A stretch of DNA of 11,932 bases, taken from Clostridiales bacterium UBA735. GTDB taxonomy: Bacteria > Bacillota > Clostridia > Oscillospirales > Oscillospiraceae. Shown in pieces: positions 1-6,196 of the stretch. The notes under the pieces are model-generated. The model saw only the letters and a list, made by a program, of their open reading frames with translations. It did not search any database and had not been told where the DNA came from. The stretch covers positions 1 through 11,932 of the forward strand of contig DBLB01000152.1 in NCBI GenBank assembly GCA_002298695.1, in the 5' to 3' direction. Both the position numbers and the translations under genes were made by a program. How positions within the stretch are numbered: the stretch's first letter is position 1; each line of letters begins with the position of its first letter.

Positions 1-232
1 AGCTGCACGCGCCGTCGCCGATCATGACCGCAAGGCCCAGCGCCAGCACCGTCAGCGGGAAGACGACGCTCGTCGCGCCGTTGCCGAGATAGCCCACGCC
101 CCAACCGATAAAGATCTGGTCGACAATATTATACAGCGCCCCGACCAGCAGCGAAATGGTGCAGGGCACCGCAAACTTCAGCATCAGCCGCCCAAGCGGC
201 GCCGTCCCGAGAAAATCCTGTTTTTCTTCCAT
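1..232 (-). CDS. MATE family efflux transporter, N-terminal part (cut by window edge)
   Basis: The first 77 residues of a multidrug and toxic compound extrusion (MATE) membrane transporter, which exports cationic drugs or metabolites using a Na+ or H+ gradient. The visible part starts MEEKQDF and continues with PLGRLMLKFAVPCTISLLVGALYNIVDQIFIG, split here as PLGRLMLKFAVPC and TISLLVGALYNIVDQIFIG. This carries the first transmembrane helix (about residues 17-37) and the ALYNIVDQIFIG signature typical of clostridial NorM/MepA-like MATE proteins. A second hydrophobic helix begins near residue 57. The start is ATG at 232, preceded by AGGAGG with a 5-base gap. The remaining roughly 370 residues lie outside the window. 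It is transcribed away from the deacetylase gene, and its leader contains a terminator hairpin (separate entry). Substrate cannot be told from this fragment. Confidence 0.9.
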   Translation of the reverse strand, partial: MEEKQDFLGTAPLGRLMLKFAVPCTISLLVGALYNIVDQIFIGWGVGYLGNGATSVVFPLTVLALGLAVMIGDGACS

Positions 233-250
233 AATATCCTCCTGAAACAC

Positions 251-291
251 AAAAAAGGAATGCGTAAGTCCGTTTGGACTTACGCATTCCT
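251..291 (-). terminator. Intrinsic terminator inside the 5' leader of the MATE gene
   Basis: A perfect 16-bp inverted repeat, AGGAATGCGTAAGTCC (256-271) and its complement (276-291), has a 4-base loop. On the minus strand it is followed at once by six T residues (the A run at 251-256). This is the form of a rho-independent terminator reading minus. No minus-strand gene ends here: it lies between a candidate promoter (308-336) and the MATE ribosome site. It therefore reads as an attenuator, or as a palindromic operator overlapping the transcript start region. On the plus strand there is no T run, so it does not serve that direction. Confidence 0.75.
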
Positions 292-307
292 GCTACGCAA
301 CGGCCCT

Positions 308-336
308 ATTCTAGCAGCTTTTCCCGTAAAATGCAA
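308..336 (-). promoter_or_regulatory. Candidate sigma-A promoter of the MATE gene
   Basis: On the minus strand, TTGCAT (331-336) and TAGAAT (308-313) are separated by exactly 17 bases. Transcription would start near 301, giving a leader of about 70 bases that folds almost entirely into the terminator hairpin. It is back to back with the candidate deacetylase promoter. Confidence 0.6.
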
Positions 337-356
337 GCGATTTTTTGCCCCGCCCC

Positions 357-385
357 TTGCTTCCGGCCGCTCCGTCTGATACGAT
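357..385 (+). promoter_or_regulatory. Candidate promoter of the deacetylase gene
   Basis: TTGCTT (357-362), a 17-base spacer, then TACGAT (380-385) with TGA in front, matching an extended -10 element. The -35 matches consensus only in TTG. The predicted start near 392 would put the GC-rich hairpin 398-439 in the leader. The promoter overlaps the ATG at 345, which argues against using that upstream start. Confidence 0.4.
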
Positions 386-397
386 AAAGCAAACACC

Positions 398-439
398 GCG
401 CCGCACGGGCCGCCGGACGCCGGCGCAGCCGTGCGGCGC
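398..439 (+). repeat. Long GC-rich hairpin in the deacetylase leader
   Basis: GCGCCGCACGG (398-408) pairs perfectly with CCGTGCGGCGC (429-439). Inside it, CGCCGG (411-416) pairs with CCGGCG (420-425) around a 3-base loop, so the whole element folds as one long imperfect stem. It sits about 30 bases before the start codon and has no T run on either strand, so it is not a standard terminator. It could be an RNA-stability or translation-control element, or a DNA palindrome bound by a protein. Confidence 0.55.
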
Positions 440-470
440 CGGCAGAGAAAATCCGGGAGATTTTGGGGAT

Positions 471-1631
471 ATGAAACGTTTTTTCTGTGCGCTTCTGCTT
501 GCCGCCGCCCTGCCGCTGGCCGGGTGCAGTCCGATCCCGGCGGGGCCGGACCCGTCTGTTCCGGCGGCCATGCCGGTGCAGGCCGCCAGTGTGGAGGCGG
601 AACCGCAGCCTGAACCGGAACCTGAACCGCAGCCTGAACCGTTGGAATCCGGCGGAGACGTGCTTCTGTTCGGACAGCGCACCGCGGCGCTCCGGCAGAC
701 GGACGGCACGCTGCTCATTCCGGCAGCGGCGTTTGCTGAGCGCGGCGGGCTGAGCTACGGCGAGACGGACAGCTGGGCGGAGCTGCGCCATCTGGGCGAC
801 CGGATCCGCTTTCCGCTCTGCGGCCCGTTCACGACGGCCGTCCGGCAGGACGGCACAGTCTGGATCCCGTTCGAGCGCGCCGCCGCGCACTTCGGCTTCG
901 TCTCCGGCACAGCGTCAGACGGCACGCCCTACTGCGCGCGTGAGGTCTCCCTCTCCGCGCCCGCCGCGGACGTCAATGTGCCCGTGCTGATGTACCACGC
1001 CGTGGGCGACGAAACGTGGGGGTATTCCGACCTGTTTGTCCGCCCGCAGGATCTGGACGCGCAGCTGCAATATCTGGCCGACAACGGCTACGAAACGATC
1101 TGGTTTGAAGACCTTTCCCATCTGGAGGACTATGAAAAGCCGGTCATCCTGACCTTTGACGACGGCTACGACGACAACTATACCGAGCTCTACCCGCTCC
1201 TGCAAAAATATCAGGCGAAGGCGACCATTTTCGTCATCCCGCGCGACCTCGGCAAGGCGCACAAGATGACGGCAGAGCAGATTCAGGAGCTTGCGGACAG
1301 CGGCCTCGTCTCCATCCAGAGTCACACCTGGTCCCACGGCAACCTCAGCCAGATGGACGAGGCGACGCTGATCTTCGAAATGGAGGAAAGCCGGAACGCC
1401 ATTGCCGCACTGACCGGTCAGGTACCCTATGTCGTCTGCTATCCCGAGGGCACGAAAAGCGACCTCTCCATTGCAGTGGCGCGGCGCTATTACGCCTACG
1501 GTCTGCTGATGAACGGCTATGTCTACAACACGTCGGACGACCCGTTCTACGTCCAGCGGATGTTCATCCCCCGCGGCCAGATCAGCATCGAATGGAACGT
1601 CCGCGACGCCGGCACGCACCGCGGCTGGTAG
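471..1631 (+). CDS. Polysaccharide deacetylase (CE4/NodB) lipoprotein
   Basis: A 386-residue secreted, lipid-anchored carbohydrate esterase 4 protein, expected to remove N- or O-acetyl groups from a cell-wall or capsule glycan outside the membrane. Residues 1-19 form a lipoprotein signal, MKRFFCALLLAAALPLAGC, with lipid-bearing Cys19. A Pro/Glu/Gln linker (44-57) follows, then a region of about residues 60-155 with alternating 'DGT...IP' blocks resembling the copper-amine-oxidase N-terminal/stalk fold. The NodB domain runs from VPVLMYH (170-176) to about 375. Catalytic signatures seen: TFDDG (228-232, base and metal Asp230/231), SHTWSH (284-289, metal His285 and His289) and YPEG (324-327). 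The last lacks the Arg of the classic R-x-P motif, as in other secreted CE4 subfamilies. The ATG at 471 is chosen because it gives a proper signal peptide and follows GGGAGA; an in-frame ATG at 345 would add 42 Arg/Pro-rich residues. Exact glycan unknown. Confidence 0.92.
   Translation: MKRFFCALLLAAALPLAGCSPIPAGPDPSVPAAMPVQAASVEAEPQPEPEPEPQPEPLESGGDVLLFGQRTAALRQTDGTLLIPAAAFAERGGLSYGETDSWAELRHLGDRIRFPLCGPFTTAVRQDGTVWIPFERAAAHFGFVSGTASDGTPYCAREVSLSAPAADVNVPVLMYHAVGDETWGYSDLFVRPQDLDAQLQYLADNGYETIWFEDLSHLEDYEKPVILTFDDGYDDNYTELYPLLQKYQAKATIFVIPRDLGKAHKMTAEQIQELADSGLVSIQSHTWSHGNLSQMDEATLIFEMEESRNAIAALTGQVPYVVCYPEGTKSDLSIAVARRYYAYGLLMNGYVYNTSDDPFYVQRMFIPRGQISIEWNVRDAGTHRGW
600..641 (+). repeat. Tandem Pro-Glu/Pro-Gln coding repeat
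   Basis: Short degenerate tandem repeat of the 12-base unit CCGCAGCCTGAA / CCGGAACCTGAA. It encodes the linker EPQPEPEPEPQPEP between the lipid anchor and the folded domains. Such Pro-rich spacers lift an enzyme off the membrane through the wall. The near-identical units make repeat-number change by slippage possible. Confidence 0.8.
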
Positions 1632-1746
1632 CCGGGAACTTTTCCCCCGCCGCATCGTCCAATCCGGTAAAGCTCCGCAATCAAACATACGGAAACGTAA
1701 AATACGCTGCCGCCATTGTCACGACCTGCTAAGGAAGGAGAACTCT

Positions 1747-2787
1747 ATGTCAAAGCAACGGAAACCATCTGCTGCCGTTTGTCTGCTGGCAATTCTTTCG
1801 GTTTTTCTTTATATGCTGACGGCGTGCAGTGCAGAAGAACGGGCTCCGGATAAACGCGAGGCAAGTTCTGAATCCCGGACGGAAGCTGCCGCCGCCTCTG
1901 AGGCGCAGTCTGCCGCGCAGGAAGAGGCAGAGGAAGCGTCGGGCCTTGCGCAGGCTGATGCAGAATATGACAATGTAAAGACCTGGAGCTGGGCGCCGTA
2001 TGAAACACTCTATCGGACGGATGGCACCCGCATGGGACTGGTGCAGGAGGCCGACGGCACGCGGCACATCGGAGAAGTCCCTGACACAAAGGTCTGGATC
2101 CGGCTGAAGGACGGCACGCTTCTTTCCGATGACCCGTTTGACGCCTGCATTGACTATATGGGCACGCCGGAGGGCGAGGTCTACTGCATCCGGAACGGTA
2201 CCGGCTACCGCTATACCGTCAGCGCCGGGGACGGAAGCTTCCGGCTAAGCGAGGTGGATGAGCCGGAGATCCTGGAGGAAGACCATTTCGGCTATCGCCT
2301 GCGTGTTACCCGCTGGGACAGCCGCGAGGCGTGCTACGGCATTGTGACCGCAGACGGAACCGAGGTGATCGCGCCGGTCTATGAGCGCGTGGAGATCCCC
2401 TTCGCGGATCGCTTCCTGCTCTATGAAGGCGGCGCGTCGCAGGGGCCGGTCATGGGCCGGTGCAGGCTGACGGACGAGGCCGGAAATACGCTTTGTGCGT
2501 GCTTCCACTGGATCGACTACAGCGTATTTGACGATGGATACCTCGGGATCGCGGTATGCTACGGCGAACGTGCGGCGTTTCCGTGCTATGACGAGGATGG
2601 CCAGGTAATGCCGGAGGGCTATTGGCTCGTGGACCGGGACGGAAATCTTTGCAGCGAGCGTTTCGCAAAGCTTTCCTTCGGCGACGGCGAGGAAACGCAC
2701 GCAGCGTCGGAAGACGATGTCCTGCGTGCCCTGCGCGAGGACGGAACGGAAGAGCTGCTGCCGGTTACGGAGCTGCTGCTCCCGTAG
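1747..2787 (+). CDS. WG-repeat-like lipoprotein of unknown function
   Basis: A 346-residue lipoprotein. The signal peptide has a basic start (MSKQRK), a hydrophobic core, and the lipobox LTAC with Cys27. An Ala/Glu/Ser-rich linker runs to about residue 75. The rest is beta-rich with repeated short 'DGT', 'DGS' and 'DGN' turns. Residues 197-226, beginning YGIVTADGTEVIAPVYERV, match the WG repeat pattern (x-G-x-x-D-x-x-G-x-x-V-I-x-P-x-Y). Other segments (for example around TRMGLVQEADGT and YWLVDRDGNL) look like weaker copies. WG-repeat proteins have no single known function and often act as surface binding modules. ATG at 1747 is preferred over longer in-frame starts because it gives the signal peptide and follows AAGGAAGGAG with a 6-base gap. 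The DUF2500 gene starts 33 bases after the stop, so the two are probably co-transcribed. I do not recognise a specific orthologue. Confidence 0.82.
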   Translation: MSKQRKPSAAVCLLAILSVFLYMLTACSAEERAPDKREASSESRTEAAAASEAQSAAQEEAEEASGLAQADAEYDNVKTWSWAPYETLYRTDGTRMGLVQEADGTRHIGEVPDTKVWIRLKDGTLLSDDPFDACIDYMGTPEGEVYCIRNGTGYRYTVSAGDGSFRLSEVDEPEILEEDHFGYRLRVTRWDSREACYGIVTADGTEVIAPVYERVEIPFADRFLLYEGGASQGPVMGRCRLTDEAGNTLCACFHWIDYSVFDDGYLGIAVCYGERAAFPCYDEDGQVMPEGYWLVDRDGNLCSERFAKLSFGDGEETHAASEDDVLRALREDGTEELLPVTELLLP

Positions 2788-2820
2788 TTTACGATATCAA
2801 GAGAAAAGGAGTATGTTGCA

Positions 2821-3210
2821 ATGATGGGATTTGGATTTGGCGGCTTCGACCTGTTTTCCACGCTGTTCCCGATTTTCTTCATCATCGTCTTCGTCTTTGT
2901 AATCGGCACGATGATCGCCATGCTTGTGCGCGGCGCGAAGGAAAAGCGAAAAAACGATGCCTCACCGCGCCTCGATGTACCGGCGACAGTCGTGACCAAG
3001 CGCACCGACGTCAGCCACCGGCACCGCCGCGGCGCAAACGACATGGACTACTGCACCACGGACACGACTTATTATGTGACCTTCCAGGTGGCAAGCGGCG
3101 ACCGGATGGAGCTGCGCATGAGCGGCCGCGACTATGGCATGCTCTTCGAGGGCGACCGCGGCACGCTGCATTTTCAGGGCACGCGCTATCTCGGCTTTGA
3201 CCGCGCATGA
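2821..3210 (+). CDS. DUF2500 family membrane protein
   Basis: A 129-residue protein with one transmembrane helix (about 11-37, rich in Phe/Ile/Val) followed by a basic stop-transfer patch (RGAKEKRKN). A soluble C-terminal domain begins with VPATVVTKRTDV. The ending YYVTFQVASGDRMELRMSG, then LFEGDRGTLHFQGTRYLGF, is the pattern of DUF2500 (E. coli YhhM-like): a small beta domain of unknown function at the membrane. A His/Arg-rich stretch, SHRHRRG, and a polar Thr-rich loop sit in the middle. ATG ATG at 2821 follows AAGGAG with a 9-base gap. It lies 33 bases after the WG-like lipoprotein gene, with the bidirectional terminator downstream, so it is probably the last gene of that transcript. Function unknown. 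Confidence 0.85.
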   Translation: MMGFGFGGFDLFSTLFPIFFIIVFVFVIGTMIAMLVRGAKEKRKNDASPRLDVPATVVTKRTDVSHRHRRGANDMDYCTTDTTYYVTFQVASGDRMELRMSGRDYGMLFEGDRGTLHFQGTRYLGFDRA

Positions 3211-3223
3211 TCGATTTTCTCAC

Positions 3224-3250
3224 GGTTTTCCGGAAATAATCCGGAAAGCC
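3224..3250 (+). repeat. Hairpin downstream of the DUF2500 gene
   Basis: GGTTTTCCGG (3224-3233) and CCGGAAAGCC (3241-3250) form a 10-bp stem (one G-U pair in RNA) with loop AAATAAT. No T run follows. It lies 14 bases after the stop codon and 26 bases before the bidirectional terminator, so it may protect the 3' end of the mRNA. Confidence 0.5.
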
Positions 3251-3276
3251 TTCGCAAAACAGCCTGCCCGGCATGC

Positions 3277-3303
3277 AAAAAGCTCCCCTAGGGGAGCTTT
3301 TTT
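3277..3303. terminator. Bidirectional intrinsic terminator between DUF2500 gene and murA
   Basis: The 18-base perfect palindrome AGCTCCCCTAGGGGAGCT is flanked by A residues on the left and a T run on the right. It forms a stem with a U tail when read from either side. It lies 66 bases after the DUF2500 stop and just 11 bases after the murA stop on the other strand, so it can end both converging transcripts. Confidence 0.88.
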
Positions 3304-3314
3304 GTGTATTCGGG

Positions 3315-4607
3315 TCAGCCGGCGGCGGATTCGCGGCGGGTCTCAGTCGTCTCAACGCGGCGGATCGCCGCGCCGAGTGCGGAGAATTTGCCGATGATGT
3401 CCTCATAGCCGCGCTCGATGTAGTGTGCATCCTCAATCGTGGTCGTACCGTCGGCACAGAGCGCCGCGATGACCATGGCCGCGCCCGCGCGCAGATCGCA
3501 CGCGCGTACCTCGCAGCCGTGCAGTCTGGCCACACCGTCGATCACCGCCGTCTTGCTCTCGACCTGAATGGCCGCGCCCATGCGGTTGAGCTCGCCGGTG
3601 TAGCGGAAGCGGTTGTCATAGATTCCCTCGGTGACAAGACTCGTCCCCTCGGCCAGCGCCATGCAGACCGCGATCTGCGGCTGCATATCGGTCGGGAAGC
3701 CGGGATAGGGCAGCGTCTTGACGTTGGCGCGGCGGAGCCGTTTCGTGGCCTCCACGCGGATGGAATCGTCATATTCCGTAACGCGTGCGCCCATTTCGCG
3801 CAGCTTTGCGGTAATACAATCCAGATGCTTGGGAATGATATTCTCAATGAGAACGTTTCCACCCACAGCCGCTGCTGCGGCCATGTAGGTGCCGGCCTCG
3901 ATCTGGTCGGGAATGATGGTATACGTGCCGCCGCCGAGGCGCTTCACGCCGCGTACCTTGATGACGTCGGTGCCCGCGCCGGAAACCTTCGCGCCCATCG
4001 CGTTCAGGAAGTTCGCAAGGTCGACGATGTGCGGCTCTTTCGCGCAGTTTTCAATGACAGTCATCCCGCCGCAGAGCACCGCGGCCAGCAGAATGTTCAT
4101 CGTCGCGCCGACGGAGACGATGTCGAGATAGACGTGCCCGCCGCCGAGGCCGGTTTCCGGCGCGTCGGCACAGACATATCCGCCCTCCTGCTCCACCGTC
4201 GCACCCATGGCTTCAAAGCCCTTGATGTGCTGGTCGATCGGGCGGACGCCGAAGTTGCATCCGCCGGGCATTGCGACCCGCGCGTGGCCGAAGCGGCCAA
4301 GCTCCGCACCGATCAGGTAATAGGATGCGCGGATGCGGCGCACGAGCTCGATCGGGGCTGTTGCATTGCGGACGTGCGAGCAGTCGATCTCCAGCGTATT
4401 GCGGCTGAGACGGCGGATCTGCGCGCCCATGTTATTGAGAATTTCAAGGAGCAAACGGACGTCGGAGATGTCCGGAACATTCTCGATCCGGCACACGCCG
4501 TCCACAAGCAGCGTAGCCGGGAGAATGGCCACGGCGGCGTTCTTCGCGCCCGAGATCGTGACCGTGCCGTTCAGCCGCTGCCCGCCCTGTACAATATATT
4601 TTACCAA
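3315..4607 (-). CDS. murA: UDP-N-acetylglucosamine 1-carboxyvinyltransferase
   Basis: MurA, 430 residues, moves an enolpyruvyl group from phosphoenolpyruvate to the 3'-OH of UDP-GlcNAc, the committed cytoplasmic step of peptidoglycan synthesis and the target of fosfomycin. It matches the family over its full length and usual size. Seen: SGAKNA with Lys22-Asn23, the catalytic loop PGGCNFGVRPID with Cys117 (the fosfomycin-reactive Cys, so not the naturally resistant Asp variant), FPTD with Asp307, DLRAGAA with Arg373, and RGYE with Arg399. The start is TTG at 4607: it gives the normal N-terminus (M)VKYIVQGGQRLNG and follows AGAGGG with an 8-base gap. The open frame continues to an ATG at 4757, but that would add 50 residues not seen in this family. 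Firmicutes often carry two MurA copies; which one this is cannot be told here. It is transcribed alone, divergent from the desulfidase gene. Confidence 0.96.
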   Translation of the reverse strand: MVKYIVQGGQRLNGTVTISGAKNAAVAILPATLLVDGVCRIENVPDISDVRLLLEILNNMGAQIRRLSRNTLEIDCSHVRNATAPIELVRRIRASYYLIGAELGRFGHARVAMPGGCNFGVRPIDQHIKGFEAMGATVEQEGGYVCADAPETGLGGGHVYLDIVSVGATMNILLAAVLCGGMTVIENCAKEPHIVDLANFLNAMGAKVSGAGTDVIKVRGVKRLGGGTYTIIPDQIEAGTYMAAAAAVGGNVLIENIIPKHLDCITAKLREMGARVTEYDDSIRVEATKRLRRANVKTLPYPGFPTDMQPQIAVCMALAEGTSLVTEGIYDNRFRYTGELNRMGAAIQVESKTAVIDGVARLHGCEVRACDLRAGAAMVIAALCADGTTTIEDAHYIERGYEDIIGKFSALGAAIRRVETTETRRESAAG

Positions 4608-4615
4608 ATCAAAAG

Positions 4616-4621
4616 CCCTCT
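4616..4621 (-). promoter_or_regulatory. Ribosome binding site fixing the TTG start of murA
   Basis: AGAGGG on the minus strand, 8 bases before TTG at 4605-4607. No ATG or GTG in this frame lies near the conserved N-terminus, so this site decides the start. Confidence 0.7.
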
Positions 4622-4715
4622 TTGGTTTGTTCTTTATTTGAAGTATCTGCGCTTTTCCGTACCGCAACCGTGCCAATCCGCACCATTGCGCCCAGTTCCA
4701 GCCGTCAACCCTTAC

Positions 4716-4744
4716 AGCATACCACAAGCCGCCGGCAAAGTAAA
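4716..4744 (-). promoter_or_regulatory. Candidate promoter of murA
   Basis: On the minus strand, TTTACT (4739-4744), a 17-base spacer, then TATGCT (4716-4721) preceded by TGG, an extended -10 form. Both hexamers match consensus at four of six positions. It would give a leader of about 100 bases. Confidence 0.35.
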
Positions 4745-4832
4745 GGAAAAATGACAATTCAGCAACAAATTTCTAAAGTTTTTCTTCATATTTTCCCGGA
4801 GGCGAATTTTGTCGGGAAATGGCGGACAATAC

Positions 4833-4861
4833 TTGCCAGAAACGGCCCGCCGGGGTAGAAT
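4833..4861 (+). promoter_or_regulatory. Candidate promoter of the desulfidase-family gene
   Basis: TTGCCA (4833-4838), a 17-base spacer, then TAGAAT (4856-4861). Predicted start near 4868, leaving a leader of about 50 bases that consists mainly of one hairpin and the ribosome site. Confidence 0.55.
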
Positions 4862-4872
4862 GGAGACAGCAG

Positions 4873-4897
4873 GCAGGACGGCCCGGGCCGTTCCTGC
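4873..4897 (+). repeat. GC-rich hairpin in the desulfidase leader
   Basis: GCAGG (4873-4877) pairs with CCTGC (4893-4897), and within it lies the palindrome CGGCCCGGGCCG (4879-4890). The outer and inner stems are separated by a 1/2-base internal loop. It is followed by an A run and the GGAGG site at 4905-4909, not a T run, so it is not a terminator. It could influence ribosome access or be an operator. Confidence 0.5.
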
Positions 4898-4920
4898 AAA
4901 AAACGGAGGTTTGGACGGGC

Positions 4921-6195
4921 ATGGAGCAAGCACTGTATCAGAACTATCTGGAGATCCTGAAAAGCGAGCTGATCCCTGCGCTGGGCTGTACGGAACCGAT
5001 CGCGATCGCCTACGCGGCCGCCGTGGCGCGGCGGGCGCTGGGGCAGGAGCCGGAGCGCATCGAGGTCGCATGCAGCGGCAACATCATCAAAAACGTCCGG
5101 GCGGTGATCGTACCGAACTCCGGCGGCCGCCGCGGCGTGGAGGTCGCGGCCATTCTGGGCGCGCTGGTGGGCGACCCGTCGCGGGAGCTTGCGGTGCTCG
5201 AGGGCGTGGACGACGCGATGCGCACAAGAGCGGCGCAGCTGCTGGCCGAGCAAAGCTGCTCCGTTTCCCTGCTGGAGAGCGGCGAAAATCTGCACATCCT
5301 CGTCACGCTGCACGCCGGCGGCCATACGGCCGCGGCGGAGACAAAGGGGACCCACCTGCACATCGTGCGGGTATCCCGCGACGGGCAGGAGCAGTTTTCC
5401 GGCAGGGAGCTGGCGAAGCAGAGCGTGGACAAGTCCCGGCTGAACCTGCGCGACATTCTGGAATTTGCCGGAACCGTCCGGATGGAGGACGTTTCGAAGA
5501 CGATCGGGCGGCAGGTGCGGCTGAATTCCGCGATCTCAGCGGAGGGACTGAAGCATCCCTACGGCGCGCAGGTCGGGCGCATTCTGATGCAGACCGGCGG
5601 CGCGGACGACATCCGGGTGCGGGTAAAGGCCGCCGCGGCGGCGGGCTCGGACGCGCGGATGAGCGGCTGCACCATGCCGGTGGTCATCAACTCCGGCAGC
5701 GGAAATCAGGGCATCACGGTCTGCATGCCGGTGGTGGAGCGGGCGCGGCAGACCGGCGCGGACGAGGAGCGGCTTTTCCGTGCGCTCGTCGCGGCGAATC
5801 TGACGGCGCTGCTGCAAAAGCGCTGCATCGGCAGCCTCTCGGCCTTCTGCGGCGCGGTCTGCGCGGCGGCTGGCGCAGGATGCGGCATGGCGTATCTCGA
5901 CGGATACGGCTATGACGTGATCTCCATGACGGTCTCCAACACGCTGGCGACTGTGGGCGGCATCGTCTGCGACGGCGCAAAGGCATCCTGCGCGGCGAAG
6001 ATCGCCGCAGCGGTGGACGCGGCGCTGCTCTCCTACGAGATGGCGAAGCAGGGCGTCTGCTTCCAGCCCGGCGAGGGTCTCGTCGGGGAGAATGTCGAGC
6101 AGACGATCGAGAGCGTGGGCCGGGTCGGCCGCGTCGGCATGGCGCCGACCGATCAGGAGATCCTGCACATCATGCTGGAGCAGCCGGGCTGCTGA
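4921..6195 (+). CDS. L-cysteine desulfidase / L-serine dehydratase-like [Fe-S] enzyme (UPF0597, CyuA/YhaM family)
   Basis: A 424-residue cytoplasmic enzyme of the UPF0597 family (E. coli CyuA/YhaM, methanogen L-cysteine desulfidase). It is related to the alpha subunit of iron-sulfur L-serine dehydratase; the family breaks cysteine to pyruvate, ammonia and sulfide, or deaminates serine. Family marks seen: ALGCTEPIAIAYA (residues 20-32, Cys23), CSGNIIKN (51-58), NSGSGNQGI (257-265), and a Cys-rich segment with Cys302, 310, 314 and 321, then Cys350 and Cys357. Cys23, 310, 350 and 357 are the best candidates for the oxygen-sensitive [4Fe-4S] cluster and its surroundings. Length is normal. ATG at 4921 is chosen because it aligns with the family start (MEQALYQNYLEILKSELIPA) and follows GGAGG with an 11-base gap; the frame extends 34 residues further upstream, across the promoter. 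The true substrate is not decided by sequence alone. Confidence 0.9.
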   Translation: MEQALYQNYLEILKSELIPALGCTEPIAIAYAAAVARRALGQEPERIEVACSGNIIKNVRAVIVPNSGGRRGVEVAAILGALVGDPSRELAVLEGVDDAMRTRAAQLLAEQSCSVSLLESGENLHILVTLHAGGHTAAAETKGTHLHIVRVSRDGQEQFSGRELAKQSVDKSRLNLRDILEFAGTVRMEDVSKTIGRQVRLNSAISAEGLKHPYGAQVGRILMQTGGADDIRVRVKAAAAAGSDARMSGCTMPVVINSGSGNQGITVCMPVVERARQTGADEERLFRALVAANLTALLQKRCIGSLSAFCGAVCAAAGAGCGMAYLDGYGYDVISMTVSNTLATVGGIVCDGAKASCAAKIAAAVDAALLSYEMAKQGVCFQPGEGLVGENVEQTIESVGRVGRVGMAPTDQEILHIMLEQPGC

Positions 6196-6196
6196 G

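Larger units (their letters stand above)
4608..4920. other. 313-base divergent intergenic region
   Basis: This gap between the murA start and the desulfidase start contains two divergent candidate promoters (4716-4744 minus, 4833-4861 plus), the two ribosome sites, and a leader hairpin (4873-4897). The stretch at about 4741-4800 is clearly AT-rich against a GC-rich background, as expected for a shared control region. A 35-codon open frame at 4751-4858 (+) is discussed under findings. No RNA gene, T-box or known riboswitch fold was recognised. Confidence 0.7.

Noticed and set aside
345..470. N-terminal extension of the deacetylase frame from ATG 345
   Set aside because: It would add 42 Arg/Pro-rich residues before a perfect lipoprotein signal and would start inside the -35 to leader region; ATG 471 is the better start.
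600..641. Possible CRISPR-like or mobile repeat
   Set aside because: The 12-base units are contiguous, in frame, and encode a Pro/Glu linker; there are no spacers.
915..1688. Minus-strand open frame of 257 codons opposite the deacetylase gene
   Set aside because: Antisense shadow of the conserved NodB domain; no recognisable protein features.
1519..1746. Upstream extension of the WG-like lipoprotein frame, overlapping the deacetylase gene
   Set aside because: The overlapping part is Arg/Ser/Thr-rich shadow translation of the deacetylase C-terminus; the signal peptide and ribosome site place the start at 1747.
3273..4754. Long plus-strand open frame of 493 codons opposite murA
   Set aside because: It is the antisense of murA, which matches its family with all catalytic residues; the plus frame is an effect of GC-rich codon use.
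4873..4897. Leader hairpin as an intrinsic terminator
   Set aside because: It is followed by an A run rather than a T run on the coding strand.
4809..5915. Plus-strand 368-codon frame overlapping the desulfidase gene
   Set aside because: Gly/Arg-rich out-of-frame translation; the correct frame shows the UPF0597 motifs throughout.
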